From Gordonia pseudamarae (GTDB lineage: Bacteria > Actinomycetota > Actinomycetes > Mycobacteriales > Mycobacteriaceae), in assembly GCF_025273675.1 (NCBI RefSeq), contig NZ_CP045809.1, positions 1,612,001 through 1,676,000 of the forward strand: 64,000 nt of DNA, given 5' to 3'. A program made the translations under genes and the position numbers. The notes under the pieces are model-generated. The model saw only the letters and a program-made list of their open reading frames with translations. It was not told the DNA's origin and ran no database searches. Below are positions 28,632-38,073 of this stretch, one piece after another (the stretch's first letter is position 1; each line of letters opens with the position of its first letter).

Positions 28632-29036
28632 GTGGTCGAGTCGGTCGAATGGAAGACGTTGCGCGACAACGCAAGGCTGATGCTAGGTCAGGCTTACGCA
28701 CCGTATTCGAGGTTCCCGGTGGGTGCTGCCGCGATCACCGACGATGCCCGTTTGGTCGCCGGATGCAATGTGGAGAATGTCTCATACGGACTCGGGATCT
28801 GCGCCGAGGTGACGCTGGTGGCGCAGCTGGTCGCCACCGGCGGCGGACGCCTGCGGGCCGTCGCGATCTGTGACGCCGACGGCTCTCCCCTGATGCCCTG
28901 CGGCCGGTGCCGGCAGGTCCTGCTGGAGCACGGCGGGCCGGGCCTGCTCATTGATCACGCCGACGGTCCGCGCACGCTGGGCGAGCTGCTGCCCGAGGCG
29001 TTCGGACCCGAAGATCTGGATCGGATCACCCGATGA
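28632..29036 (+). CDS. cdd: Cytidine deaminase
   Basis: The 134-residue zinc enzyme turns cytidine and deoxycytidine into the uridine forms. Motifs are PYSRFPVGAA, GCNVENVSYGLGICAEVTLV (zinc ligand Cys and catalytic Glu) and MPCGRCRQVLLE (two more zinc Cys). GTG at 28632 is chosen because AGGAGG ends five bases before it and it matches homologue length; an in-frame ATG 42 bases upstream is also open. It overlaps deoA by four bases and starts the salvage operon cdd-deoA-add. Confidence 0.92.
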   Translation: MVESVEWKTLRDNARLMLGQAYAPYSRFPVGAAAITDDARLVAGCNVENVSYGLGICAEVTLVAQLVATGGGRLRAVAICDADGSPLMPCGRCRQVLLEHGGPGLLIDHADGPRTLGELLPEAFGPEDLDRITR

Positions 29037-30346
29037 GCCCGGTACCGGACGCCGTGTCGGTCATCGCGGCCAAGCGAGATGGCCGGGAACTGACCGACGA
29101 ACAGATCACCTGGGTCATCGACAGGTACACCCGTGCCGACGGGGTGGCCGACGAACAGATGTCGGCTCTGCTGATGGCGATCTACCTGCGCGGAATGACC
29201 GAACGGGAGATCGTCACCTGGACGCGGTCGATGATCGAGAGCGGAGGGCGGATGGACTTCTCCGGCCTGCGCCGCGACGGCCGGACCCTGGCGACCGTCG
29301 ACAAGCACTCCACCGGTGGCGTGGGCGACAAGATCACGCTCCCGCTCGCGCCGCTCGTCGCCTCCTTCGGGGTGGCGGTGCCGCAACTGTCGGGCCGTGG
29401 GCTCGGTCACACCGGCGGCACCCTGGACAAGCTGGAGTCGATCAGCGGGTGGCGGGCGGATCTGACGACGGCGCAGCTGTATTCGCAGCTGGAATCGGTC
29501 GGTGCGGTGGTGTGCGCCGCGGGCGCCGACCTGGCCCCGGCCGACCGCAAGCTGTACGCGCTGCGCGATGTGACCGGGACCGTCGAATCGATCCCGCTGC
29601 TTGCCAGTTCGATCATGAGCAAGAAGATCGCCGAGGGCACCGGTGCGCTCGTGCTGGATGTGAAAACGGGCTCGGGTGCCTTTCTTTCAGAACCCGGGGA
29701 CGCGCGGCGGCTGGCCGAGACGATGGTCTCACTCGGCACAGCCGCCGGAGTGCGCACCACTGCCCTGATCACCGACATGTCCACGCCGCTGGGGCTGACG
29801 GCGGGCAACGCCGTCGAGGTTGCCGAGTCGCTGGAGGTGCTCGCCGGCGGCGGGCCGGCCGATGTTGTCGAACTCACACTGGTACTGGCGCGGGAGATGC
29901 TGGCGGCCACCGGCCTGTGCGATGCCGACCCCGCCGCGCACCTGGCCAATGGCAGGGCGATGGACACCTGGCGGGCCATGATCGCCGCCCAGGGCGGCGA
30001 TCCGGATGCCCCACTTCCGGTGGCACCGCACGTGGAGGTGGTGCGGGCCGCGTCGTCGGGTGTCCTGACGGGCCTGGACGCGATGGCGGTGGGGGTGGCG
30101 GCGTGGCGGCTCGGTGCCGGGCGTGCGGTGCCCGGAGCCGACGTGCAGGCCGAGGCGGGTGTGGTCCTGCACGCCAAACCCGGTGACACGGTTGTCGCGG
30201 GTGCTCCGTTGTACAGCCTGCACACCCGGACCCCCGAGGCCATCCCCGGAGCCGTTGCGGCACTCGACGGCGCCGCTGTGATCGGCGCGGAGGGACAGTC
30301 CGGTCCACTCGCCCGGCCATTGGTGCTCGATCGCGTTACCGTCTGA
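29033..30346 (+). CDS. deoA: Thymidine phosphorylase
   Basis: A 437-residue pyrimidine-nucleoside phosphorylase that splits thymidine (and often uridine) with phosphate. The signature [14 protein letters not shown] and [18 protein letters not shown] are intact, as are the phosphate-binding [21 protein letters not shown] and a C-terminal barrel-sandwich domain ([20 protein letters not shown]). ATGA overlap with cdd and two bases to add show a tight operon. M. tuberculosis Rv3314c is the counterpart. Confidence 0.95.
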   Translation: MSPVPDAVSVIAAKRDGRELTDEQITWVIDRYTRADGVADEQMSALLMAIYLRGMTEREIVTWTRSMIESGGRMDFSGLRRDGRTLATVDKHSTGGVGDKITLPLAPLVASFGVAVPQLSGRGLGHTGGTLDKLESISGWRADLTTAQLYSQLESVGAVVCAAGADLAPADRKLYALRDVTGTVESIPLLASSIMSKKIAEGTGALVLDVKTGSGAFLSEPGDARRLAETMVSLGTAAGVRTTALITDMSTPLGLTAGNAVEVAESLEVLAGGGPADVVELTLVLAREMLAATGLCDADPAAHLANGRAMDTWRAMIAAQGGDPDAPLPVAPHVEVVRAASSGVLTGLDAMAVGVAAWRLGAGRAVPGADVQAEAGVVLHAKPGDTVVAGAPLYSLHTRTPEAIPGAVAALDGAAVIGAEGQSGPLARPLVLDRVTV

Positions 30347-30348
30347 CG

Positions 30349-31464
30349 ATGACGCCCCGACCACTGGACCCGGCCAACCTGGCCCTCGCCCCCAAAGCGC
30401 TGCTGCACGATCACCTCGACGGCGGACTGCGACCGGCCACCGTGCTGGAGCTGGCCCACGACTGTGGCTACACCGAACTGCCCGCCGACGACCAGGTGGC
30501 GTTGGCCACGTGGTTCCGGGACGCCGCCGACAGCGGGTCGCTGGAACGATATCTGGAGACGTTCGCGCACACGGTCGCGGTGATGCAGACCGCGTCCGCG
30601 CTGGAACGGGTCGCCCGCGAATGCGTCGAGGACCTCGCCGCCGACGGCGTCGTCTACGCGGAGGTGCGGTTCGCCCCCGAACAGCACCTGGAGAACGGGC
30701 TGACCCTCGACGAGGTGGTGGAGTCGGTGCTGGCCGGGTTCGCCAAGGGTGAGGTGGACGCGGCCGGCCGCGGCAGGCCGATCGTCGTGCGCGCTCTGGT
30801 GACCGCGATGCGCCATGCCGCCCGCTCGCGGGAGATCGCGGAACTGGCCGTGCGGTTCCGCGGCCGGGGTGTGGTCGGTTTCGACATCGCCGGCGCCGAG
30901 GCGGGTAATCCGCCGACCCGGCATCTCGACGCATTCGAGTACATGCGCGCCAGCAACGCCCGGTTCACCATCCATGCCGGGGAGGCGTTCGGCCTGCCGT
31001 CGATCCATGAGGCACTGGCCTACTGTGGCTGCGACCGGCTCGGCCACGGCGTCCGCGTCATCGACGACATCACCTTGCCGCCCGGGGTCACGCCCGCCTC
31101 GCATTCCTTCGATGGGGCGGTGCTCGGCGACATCGCGGCGACGGTGCGTGACAAACGGATTCCGCTGGAGCTGTGTCCGAGCTCCAACGTGCAGACCGGG
31201 GCTGTCGCGTCACTGGCCGATCACCCGTTCAACATTCTTGCGCGGCTGCGCTTCCGGGTTACGGTCAACACCGACAACCGGCTGATGAGCGACACCTGTA
31301 TGAGCAACGAGTTCAAGGTCCTCGTCGACCACTTCGGCTACGGATGGACCGATCTGGAACGGTTCACCCTCAACGCGATGAAATCGGCGTTCCTGCACTT
31401 CGACGACCGCATCCGGATCATCGACGAGGTCATCAAACCCGGATACGCCGTCCTCATCGGCTGA
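30349..31464 (+). CDS. add: Adenosine deaminase
   Basis: The 371-residue zinc hydrolase deaminates adenosine and deoxyadenosine. Metal and catalytic residues are in [12 protein letters not shown] (two His), [14 protein letters not shown] (His, Glu), DRLGHGVRV (His) and [12 protein letters not shown] (Asp). The first codons follow the deoA stop by two bases. The product of the salvage operon would supply bases to upp, located 3.5 kb away. Confidence 0.95.
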   Translation: MTPRPLDPANLALAPKALLHDHLDGGLRPATVLELAHDCGYTELPADDQVALATWFRDAADSGSLERYLETFAHTVAVMQTASALERVARECVEDLAADGVVYAEVRFAPEQHLENGLTLDEVVESVLAGFAKGEVDAAGRGRPIVVRALVTAMRHAARSREIAELAVRFRGRGVVGFDIAGAEAGNPPTRHLDAFEYMRASNARFTIHAGEAFGLPSIHEALAYCGCDRLGHGVRVIDDITLPPGVTPASHSFDGAVLGDIAATVRDKRIPLELCPSSNVQTGAVASLADHPFNILARLRFRVTVNTDNRLMSDTCMSNEFKVLVDHFGYGWTDLERFTLNAMKSAFLHFDDRIRIIDEVIKPGYAVLIG

Positions 31465-31467
31465 GCC

Positions 31468-32745
31468 TCAGCTCTTCTTGACCAGCCTGGCCTCGAAGTC
31501 GTGTTCCAGTGCGCGCCACGCCTCCGACTCGTTGTCGAACGGTCCCGACGGTGCGAGGCGTTTGGGGTCGGGGTTGATGGCGTAGTCAACGAACCAGCCG
31601 AGCGGGGTGCTGGACCCCAGCGCCTCGTTGACAGCATCGTCGTCACCGAAATCGGCTGCGTCGGTGAAGAGTTCGACGGCCAGGTCGAGCTGGTTGCGGT
31701 CGATGCGGCGGGGGCCGTCGGCGATGTCGGCGGCCAGGCCGGTGAGGACGTAGACGTTTTCGTCGATGACGTCGAACTCGAGTGAGCCGTCGGTGGCCTC
31801 GATCCGCACCTGGTCGAAGGTGGAGACGTCGAGCAGGTCGTGGTCGGTGCTGTCGGCGAGGAACTTGCTCATCGTCCGAGCCGAGGTGAACACGAAGATC
31901 TTGCCGTCGGTGCCGAGGAACACCGGGTCGTCGCCGAGGTAGCAGCGCAGCGTCAGGTATTCGTCGTCGCCGGTGACGATCCGGATGGGGTCGATGCCGA
32001 CGCGCGCCCAGAAGCTGTCGTCGTCGTAGTCGTCATCTACTTCGTCCTCGTCCTCGTCCTCATCGTCCTCGGACTCGTCGTCGGCGTCGCCGCTCTCGAC
32101 CTGCTCGAGTTCGTCGTCGCCCGGCTCGTCCTCGTCCTCGGCGGAGGCCGCCGCCTCGAGTTCGGCTTCGGCGACGGCAACGGCGGCGGCGTCGGTGGGC
32201 GGTGTCGTGAGCACACCGTCGATGGCGTCGACGACGTCATCCCAGTGTTTGGCGATCAGTCGCCCGATGCGCACCCACAGGTCGATGCCGTCGCGGCCGA
32301 CGAAGTTGCGGGTACCGGTGGTGACGGCGCCCAGGATCGGGTTGCCGTTGAAGAACTTGGTGACGACGGTCAGCTCGCACACCTCACCGAGGATGCGGAC
32401 GATCTCCAGGGCATCCTCGAGCTCGGCGATGACCTCGGGGGTGGGGTCCTCGGCGGCGAGTTCGGGCACGCCGACCAGATCGTAGGTGTGCCGGTCGTCG
32501 GGCAGCAGTTCGTCGGCCGAGATCTGCTTGAGGGTCTCCCACGTGGGGTGATCCTCGAGATCGTTCTCGGTGCCGGACCGGATGAAGGCGGCCAGTTCCG
32601 CGACGCCGGGCAGCCCGTACAGGTCCTCCTCCAGCCCGAGGAAGGCTTCCCATTCGTCGTCACCCTCGCGCCAGCGCGGCGCCCAGAGGGTGAACACGTT
32701 TCCGTTGGTCAATCCGAGTTCGATGGGGACGATGTCTCCGGCCAT
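31468..32745 (-). CDS. Rv3311-like conserved actinobacterial protein with acidic linker
   Basis: The 425-residue protein follows M. tuberculosis Rv3311 closely (TLWAPRWREGDDEWEAFLG, VTKFFNGNPILG, WARVGIDPIRIVTG, TLRCYLGDDPVFLG). Between residues of about 200 and 250 lies a very acidic linker (DESEDDEDEDEDEVDDDYDD). No catalytic motif or membrane segment is seen, so it is likely cytoplasmic. The function of the family is not known. It is convergent with add, four bases apart. The start at 32745 (MAGDIVPIEL) is preferred over a longer frame that reads through the upstream gap. Confidence 0.8.
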   Translation of the reverse strand: MAGDIVPIELGLTNGNVFTLWAPRWREGDDEWEAFLGLEEDLYGLPGVAELAAFIRSGTENDLEDHPTWETLKQISADELLPDDRHTYDLVGVPELAAEDPTPEVIAELEDALEIVRILGEVCELTVVTKFFNGNPILGAVTTGTRNFVGRDGIDLWVRIGRLIAKHWDDVVDAIDGVLTTPPTDAAAVAVAEAELEAAASAEDEDEPGDDELEQVESGDADDESEDDEDEDEDEVDDDYDDDSFWARVGIDPIRIVTGDDEYLTLRCYLGDDPVFLGTDGKIFVFTSARTMSKFLADSTDHDLLDVSTFDQVRIEATDGSLEFDVIDENVYVLTGLAADIADGPRRIDRNQLDLAVELFTDAADFGDDDAVNEALGSSTPLGWFVDYAINPDPKRLAPSGPFDNESEAWRALEHDFEARLVKKS

Positions 32746-32825
32746 GAGCAGAAAGCCTAACGCTAGGAGTGGGCAGCGCGACACCATGGTAGGGCACAAC
32801 AGGGTTATCAGCGTGCTCAGGTTTC

Positions 32826-33995
32826 TCAGGTGACACGGTAGAAGCCCTCGAACGTCTGGTCCGCGTTGGTGGTGCGCAGCGCGGTGACGCCCACGGGGGC
32901 GCCGCCGGTTTCGACGAGTTGTCCGTTGCCGATGTACATCGCGACGTGGCCCGACCAGACGGCGAGGTCGCCGGGTTGTAGCTCGGATTGGGACACCTGC
33001 CGGCCCACGGTGTCCTGATCCTGGGCCAGCCGCGGCAGTTCGACGCCGGCCTGGCGGTACGCCCACTGGGTGAAACCGCTGCAATCGAAACCACCGGTAC
33101 CGGTGCCGCCCCACACATACGGGGTGCCCTGTCTGCTGAGCGCGGCCGTGACGGCGGTGGCGGCGCGCTGATTGGGTGCGTAGGCGATGGAGCCGTCGGG
33201 CAGGGTGACCGGGATACCCCGCCCGGTGGTGTCGGTTGTGGTGCGGGTGTTGGCCGCTGTGGTGATCGTGGGGGTGGTGATCGTCGGGGTGTCGGTGGTG
33301 GAGGTCGTCCGCCGGCCGGTGTCCGTGGTTGTGGACGCGGGTGTGGTGCGGGTGGTCGAGAACGGTGTGGTGGTGATCGCCGGGGTGTTTCGGATGGGGG
33401 TGGTCGCGGTGGGGGTGGTTGCTGGCGGGGTCGTCGCAGTGGAGATGGTTGCCTTTGGCGTGTTCGTGGTGGTTGTCGCGGCGGTCCGTGTGTTTGTGGT
33501 CGTCGTACGGGTGAGTGAGCGTAGCCGCGCGCTGTCGGATTCCAGTTGTGTCCGGGTCTTTTCGACGATCTGGACGCCACGGCTGACGTGATCGATGGCC
33601 ACCGGCACGAGCAGTGCCAGCCCGGGGACCGTCAGCGCGTTGCTGCCGAGTGTGGCGGCGGTGCGACCGAAGGAGTCGACGAGCGTGTCGAGTTGCCGTG
33701 CGGCGGTTGCTATCTTGCCCGCGGCATCGTCGACGATGGTGATGATGGCGTCGGCGTCGGTGGTGAATTCCGTCGCGGCATCGTGGGTTGCGGTGACCTG
33801 ACTGCTCATGCTGCGGGCGCCGTCACCGGACCATGACGCGAGGACTGTCGTCGTGGCCGCCGCCGAGTTCTTCTCCGCCTCGGCGAGAGTGCTTGCGGTG
33901 GTGCGTAACCGGCTGACCGGACTATCCGGCGGCAGGACGCCGGTGCCGAGGGCGTCGACGAGGGTGTGCAGGGGTGCGATCAGCAGATTGATCAT
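32826..33995 (-). CDS. WXG-like domain fused to NlpC/P60 peptidase
   Basis: The 389-residue protein starts with a helical region of about 130 residues containing WSGDG, a WXG-type turn, typical of type VII secreted proteins. A Thr-rich linker of about 120 residues follows. The C-terminal 120 residues are an NlpC/P60 domain: RQGTPYVWGGTGTGGFDCSG (catalytic Cys), QPGDLAVWSGHVAMYIGNGQ (catalytic His). It likely cuts peptide cross-links in the cell wall. The start overlaps the stop of the EspC-like gene (ATGA), so the two are made together. No Sec signal is seen, which fits ESX-type export. Confidence 0.82.
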   Translation of the reverse strand: MINLLIAPLHTLVDALGTGVLPPDSPVSRLRTTASTLAEAEKNSAAATTTVLASWSGDGARSMSSQVTATHDAATEFTTDADAIITIVDDAAGKIATAARQLDTLVDSFGRTAATLGSNALTVPGLALLVPVAIDHVSRGVQIVEKTRTQLESDSARLRSLTRTTTTNTRTAATTTTNTPKATISTATTPPATTPTATTPIRNTPAITTTPFSTTRTTPASTTTDTGRRTTSTTDTPTITTPTITTAANTRTTTDTTGRGIPVTLPDGSIAYAPNQRAATAVTAALSRQGTPYVWGGTGTGGFDCSGFTQWAYRQAGVELPRLAQDQDTVGRQVSQSELQPGDLAVWSGHVAMYIGNGQLVETGGAPVGVTALRTTNADQTFEGFYRVT

Positions 33996-34897
33996 TTGAG
34001 GGTCAGCTCCTTGTCGACGGTGCCGAGTTCGGTGGTCGTGACTGTTGTCGTGGTCGTACCGCCGGGGGTCGAGGTCGTGGTGGTCGTCGTCGTTGTCGTG
34101 GACGCGGTGGTGCCGTTCGGCGTGGCGACGGTGGAGACGACCTTGTCCGGTGTGGTGCCGGATTTATCGGTGTGCACGGTCTTGTCCGTTGTCGGCCTCT
34201 CCGTAGTTGTCTTCTCCGTAGTTGGCTTTTCGGTGGTCGTCTTCTCGGTGGTCGACTTCTCGTTGGTCGACGTGTCAGCAGATGTCTTGTCCGCCGTCGT
34301 TCTGTCCGCTGTCGTCTTGTCCGCTGTCGTCTTGTCGGTTGTCGTCTTGTCGGTTGTCGTCTTGTCGGTTGTCGTCTTATCGGGGGCCGGCGTGGTGGTC
34401 TTTTGCCGGTTCGTGTTCGTTGTCCGGTTCTGCTCGTCGGTGTCCTGGGAGGTTGTCAGCAGGCCGGCGAGTGACTGGACTCCGGTCGCGAGTGTGGACA
34501 GCGCCTGGATGCCGGTGGTCAGGCTGTTGCTCACCGTCTGCGTCCGGGTGTCGGTCTTGTTCGTCGTCCGGTTCGTCCTGGTGGTTTGGGAGTTGGTGAC
34601 AACACGCCGGGCCGCGTTGCTGTCGGTGGTGACGTACGTGTTGGTGGCCGCCTGCGATCGGGTGCTGATCGTCGCGTGCTGGTCGGCGATCGCGACGACC
34701 GTCCGGTTCTTGGCGTCGAGCACACTGGTGAGTACGGCGAGGAAGTCGGCGCCGATGATGCCGAAGGTGGGGGCGAGTTCTCCGGCTGCCGAGTTACCGA
34801 CGCTCGCGGAGCCACGGATTTCCGCGGCGATGGTGCGCTGCTGTCGGGCGAATCGGGTGATCGCGGCCGGATCGGCCTGAACCTGGGTGTTCGTCAT
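33992..34897 (-). CDS. EspC-like type VII secretion protein with Thr/Lys-rich tail
   Basis: The first 100 residues of this 301-residue protein look like the EspC family (PF10824): VQADPAAITRFARQQRTIAAEI, then APTFGIIGADFLAVLTSVLDA and a helix ending ATNTYV. From about residue 160 it is low complexity, dominated by DKTTT, EKTTT and TTTTS. The DKTTT part is coded by 15-bp tandem repeats. The start at 34897 (MTNTQVQAD) fits the family; a longer frame runs 12 codons upstream. It is co-translated with the WXG/NlpC protein, like substrate pairs of ESX systems. The secretion machinery itself is not in this window. Confidence 0.75.
   Translation of the reverse strand: MTNTQVQADPAAITRFARQQRTIAAEIRGSASVGNSAAGELAPTFGIIGADFLAVLTSVLDAKNRTVVAIADQHATISTRSQAATNTYVTTDSNAARRVVTNSQTTRTNRTTNKTDTRTQTVSNSLTTGIQALSTLATGVQSLAGLLTTSQDTDEQNRTTNTNRQKTTTPAPDKTTTDKTTTDKTTTDKTTADKTTADRTTADKTSADTSTNEKSTTEKTTTEKPTTEKTTTERPTTDKTVHTDKSGTTPDKVVSTVATPNGTTASTTTTTTTTTSTPGGTTTTTVTTTELGTVDKELTLK
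34338..34382 (-). repeat. 15-bp coding tandem repeat (DKTTT units)
   Basis: Three adjacent 15-base units (GTTGTCGTCTTGTCG on the plus strand, the last with one change) encode DKTTT on the minus strand; more diverged units extend to about 34290 and 34230. Repeat number can change in frame, varying the length of the tail. Confidence 0.85.
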
Positions 34898-35003
34898 GGG
34901 AATCTGACGCGGCCGAACCCCGTTTGGTTCCATCGAATTTTTGTTCGATGAATGGTGGGGCTCTTTGTGCGCGGTGCGGCCTGTCCCGAATTAAGGTGAG
35001 CGC

Positions 35004-35627
35004 ATGGATGTCCACATCGTCGCCCACCCGCTGGCCGCCGTCCGGTTGACCACCCTGCGCGACAAGAACAGCAGCAATGCGGAGTTCCGGCAGGCACTGT
35101 CGGGGATCACCCAGATCCTGGTGTACGAGGCACTCGCGGCGGCGCTCGTCGACGAGGTGCCGATCCAGACGCCGATGGGTTCGTGCGTCGGCGCCCGGCT
35201 CAGCGCACCCCCGCTGTTCGTCCCGGTGCTGCGTGCCGGGCTGGGGATGGTCGACCAGGCACACGCGCTGGTCCCCGAGGCCAACATCGGATTCGTCGGT
35301 ATCGCCCGCGACGAGTCGACGGCCAAGCCGGTGCCGTATCTGGCCTCGCTGCCCGAGGACCTGTCGGACATCCCGGTCTTCGTGCTCGACCCGATGCTCG
35401 CGACCGGCGGTTCGATGCTCCACGCCATCGATCTGCTCGTCGACCGCGGTGCCCGCGATATCACCGCCATCTGTGTGGTGGCCGCTCCGGAGGGTGTTGC
35501 CGCCCTGGAAAACTCCGGTCATCCGATCCGGCTGATCGTCGGTGCGGTCGACGAAGGCCTCAACCAGGCCTACTACATCGTTCCCGGCCTCGGCGACGCC
35601 GGCGATCGCCAATACGGCCCCCGCTGA
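35004..35627 (+). CDS. upp: Uracil phosphoribosyltransferase
   Basis: The 207-residue enzyme makes UMP from uracil and PRPP. The PRPP loop is [13 protein letters not shown]; the uracil-binding C-terminus is [44 protein letters not shown] opens it as in other Upp proteins. AAGGTGAG precedes the ATG. It completes a salvage route with cdd and deoA nearby; M. tuberculosis Rv3309c is the counterpart. It is convergent with the TetR gene. Confidence 0.96.
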   Translation: MDVHIVAHPLAAVRLTTLRDKNSSNAEFRQALSGITQILVYEALAAALVDEVPIQTPMGSCVGARLSAPPLFVPVLRAGLGMVDQAHALVPEANIGFVGIARDESTAKPVPYLASLPEDLSDIPVFVLDPMLATGGSMLHAIDLLVDRGARDITAICVVAAPEGVAALENSGHPIRLIVGAVDEGLNQAYYIVPGLGDAGDRQYGPR

Positions 35628-35658
35628 CCTCCTGCGTTGTGCGGGAAAGTCAAGAAGG

Positions 35659-36261
35659 TCAATCCGATGGCTGTGCCTGGGTGTGTAGCCCGTGGAGGTA
35701 GGGGGTGAGGACGGAGGCGATGTCGGTACCGGTTACGGTACGGGCGAATACCAGTGCGTCGGCCAGTGTTATGAGGTCCTGGACCTGTTTGGCGGAGTGG
35801 TTGAGTCCTGCACCTGCCATCGCCTGCGACACGGCGTGCATCGCCACGGCGTCGATCTCCGAACTCACCGCCAGTCTGGCATGCGCGGCCGGATCGCCAC
35901 CAGGTTCCAGCATGAGCGCGTACCGTGCCCGCATATCTGCCTCGCGTGACGCCAACGCGTCGATGAGTTCGGTCAGTGCCGATGCCAGTCCGTCGATGTC
36001 GCGTGGTTCCGACGTGGCAAGCGAGTCGACGAACAGTTGTGTGTCGGCGAGGGTGCGAGATTCGAGACTCTCGATGATCAGCTCGATCAACGCCTGCCGT
36101 GTCCGTGCGTGATGTGACGTCGCGCCCTCCGGGATCCCCGCTTCGCGGTCGACCGCCCGATGGGTCAATGCGCGCACCCCGTGACCAGCGATCACCGTGA
36201 TCGCACTCCTCGCGATCACCTCGCGCCGATCCTCGCCGCCGGATGTACTCGTCGTCACCAC
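35659..36261 (-). CDS. TetR-family transcriptional regulator
   Basis: The 200-residue protein has an N-terminal helix-turn-helix (REVIARSAITVIAGHGVRAL, then HRAVDREAGIPEGATSHH) in residues 12-55 and a helical ligand domain. The short gap to the divergent hydrolase gene is packed with inverted repeats, so it probably represses both genes. The start is GTG at 36261. The inducer is unknown; a substrate of the hydrolase is a natural guess. Confidence 0.87.
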   Translation of the reverse strand: MVTTSTSGGEDRREVIARSAITVIAGHGVRALTHRAVDREAGIPEGATSHHARTRQALIELIIESLESRTLADTQLFVDSLATSEPRDIDGLASALTELIDALASREADMRARYALMLEPGGDPAAHARLAVSSEIDAVAMHAVSQAMAGAGLNHSAKQVQDLITLADALVFARTVTGTDIASVLTPYLHGLHTQAQPSD

Positions 36262-36268
36262 ACGGAGG

Positions 36269-36306
36269 ATACAGGTGTAGCATCTGTATTACGCTACATC
36301 TGTAGC
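36269..36306. promoter_or_regulatory. Overlapping inverted repeats, likely TetR operator
   Basis: Three nested palindromes share this stretch: ATACAG-N9-CTGTAT (36269-36289), TGTAGC-N11-GCTACA (36276-36298) and GCTACA-TC-TGTAGC (36293-36306). They lie between the divergent tetR and hydrolase start codons, the usual place for an operator that controls both. The nested form could hold two dimers. Confidence 0.65.
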
Positions 36307-36339
36307 AAACTGCGCGGCTAGGAAGGATGGCCCATCGAC

Positions 36340-37197
36340 ATGCTGATCGACTTCACTCCGGATTCCGCCTTATATCCGTTCCGCTCGAGATGGTTCGAGT
36401 CGTCGGCGGGTCGGGTTCACTACGTGGATGAGGGTTCCGGTCCGCCGGTCGTCTTCTTTCACGGCTCGCCGACCTGGAGCTTCCTCTATCGTCGAGTGAT
36501 TGCGGGACTTCGTGAGAGCTTCCGGTGTGTTGCGCTGGACTATCCAGGGTTCGGGCTTTCGGAACGACCACCCGGATACAGCTACGCGATCGATGAACTC
36601 GCGATGGTCGCGGGTGAGCTCATCGACCACCTGCAACTCGATGGGTTCGTCATGGTCGGACACGACTGGGGCGGACCGGTCGGATTGGGCGCCTGCGTTC
36701 GGCGAGCCGATCGGGTTGCTGGAATCGCACTGTGCAACACCATGTTCTGGCCGAGGCTCTCGGTGGCCAACTACGCGTTCAGTGTGGTGATGGACAGCGG
36801 ACCGATGCGGCGGCGCATCCTGCATGAGAATGTCCTCATCGAGAAACTGCTACTCGGCACTTCCGGCCCGACTCTGATCGCGGCCGAAGCCGACCACTAT
36901 CGTGGCGTGCAGTCCGACGCCGACGCACGAGTCGGACTCGCCGAGATGCCCGGGCAGATCCGTGGGGCCCGTCCGTTGATGGCGAGGCTCGAAGCTGACG
37001 TACCCAGGCTGCTTGGGCACAAGCGGGCGGTGGCTGTGTGGGGCATGCGCGATGTTGTCTTCCGTCCAAAGGTCTGCCTGCCTCGTGTGCGCACCGCCTT
37101 CGCGAACATCGATGTCATCACGGTTGCCGACGCCGCACACTTCGTACCCGAAGAAGCCCCCGACCAGATCATCGATGCCATCGCTACACGCTTCTGA
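36340..37197 (+). CDS. Alpha/beta hydrolase, haloalkane dehalogenase-like
   Basis: The 285-residue enzyme resembles haloalkane dehalogenases: HGSPTWSFLYR forms the oxyanion region, the nucleophile is Asp in VGHDWGGPVG (with the halide-binding Trp beside it), a likely acid lies in WGMRDVVF, and the His is in DAAHFVPEEAPDQI. The Asp nucleophile favours dehalogenase or epoxide-hydrolase-like chemistry over esterase. Its divergent TetR partner suggests substrate-induced expression. The substrate cannot be told from the sequence. Confidence 0.85.
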   Translation: MLIDFTPDSALYPFRSRWFESSAGRVHYVDEGSGPPVVFFHGSPTWSFLYRRVIAGLRESFRCVALDYPGFGLSERPPGYSYAIDELAMVAGELIDHLQLDGFVMVGHDWGGPVGLGACVRRADRVAGIALCNTMFWPRLSVANYAFSVVMDSGPMRRRILHENVLIEKLLLGTSGPTLIAAEADHYRGVQSDADARVGLAEMPGQIRGARPLMARLEADVPRLLGHKRAVAVWGMRDVVFRPKVCLPRVRTAFANIDVITVADAAHFVPEEAPDQIIDAIATRF

Positions 37198-37225
37198 CCT
37201 CCCGCGTTACATGGGAAGGGTCAGT

Positions 37226-37263
37226 GGCGCAGGAGACCCTCGGTGAGGAGGGTCTCCTGCGCC
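37226..37263. terminator. Bidirectional terminator after the hydrolase gene
   Basis: A perfect 16-bp stem (GGCGCAGGAGACCCTC and its complement) closes the loop GGTGAG. It sits in the gap between the hydrolase stop and the stop of the convergent ABC ATPase gene. Confidence 0.88.
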
Positions 37264-37273
37264 GATAGCGGCC

Positions 37274-38059
37274 CTACGCGGCGACCGCGGACCAGCGACC
37301 GGCCGTACGGCGAACCTCGACGGGGTGGTCGAAACAGGTGCTGATGGTCTCGGAGGTGAGGGCCTCGTCGACGGTGCCGGCGGCGACGGTCCTGCCCTCA
37401 CGCAGCAACAGTGCGTGGCTGGTGCTGGCGGGCAGGTCCTCCAGGTGGTGTGTCACCAGAACCGTTGCCAGCGTGGGCACTTCGGCGCGTAGCTGATCGA
37501 TCCCGGCGAGCAGCTTTTCGCGGGCGGCCAGGTCGAGACCGGTCGCGGGCTCGTCCAGCAGGAGCAGCGGCGGCTGCGGCATCAGTGCCCGGGCGATCAG
37601 GGTGCGTCCGCGTTCGCCCTGACTCATGAACGGCCACAACGATTCCCGACGCTCCATCATGCCGAACATCGCCAGCAGTGAATCGGCGTGGGCGTGTTCG
37701 GCATCGGTGTAGTGGTGCCGGTTGTCGAGTTCGGGGGTGTTGGTCAGCCCGGTGAGTACCACCTCGTGCGCCGACAGCGGGATGTCGATGCGCCAGCGCG
37801 GATCGACGTGCCCGATGTGGGTGCGCAGGGACCGCATATCGACCCGCCCGAGACGGTGCCCGAGGACATCGACGGTGCCGCGGGTGGGAAACCCGCGGGC
37901 TCCCAGCATCGTCATCAGGGTCGACTTACCGGCGCCGTTCGGGCCGAGCAGCGCCCAGTGTTCGCCGGGCAGCACCCGCATGCCGACATCGTCGAGCAGC
38001 AGTCGGCCGCTGCGCACCACGTCGAGCCCGACGGCGTCGAGGACCGGTTGGTGGGCCAT
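37274..38059 (-). CDS. ABC transporter-type ATP-binding protein
   Basis: The 261-residue ATPase has Walker A (LLGPNGAGKST), a Q-loop region, a variant signature (MSQGERGRTLIARAL in place of LSGGQ), Walker B (PLLLLDEPATGLDL) and the switch His (VLVTHHLEDLP). No permease gene is adjacent; the neighbour upstream codes for a secreted/membrane protein. Single ATPases of this type in mycolata resemble ModF/molybdate-type or stand-alone ABC proteins, so transport cannot be claimed. Confidence 0.85.
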   Translation of the reverse strand: MAHQPVLDAVGLDVVRSGRLLLDDVGMRVLPGEHWALLGPNGAGKSTLMTMLGARGFPTRGTVDVLGHRLGRVDMRSLRTHIGHVDPRWRIDIPLSAHEVVLTGLTNTPELDNRHHYTDAEHAHADSLLAMFGMMERRESLWPFMSQGERGRTLIARALMPQPPLLLLDEPATGLDLAAREKLLAGIDQLRAEVPTLATVLVTHHLEDLPASTSHALLLREGRTVAAGTVDEALTSETISTCFDHPVEVRRTAGRWSAVAA

Positions 38060-38073
38060 AGTCGTGTGTACTC

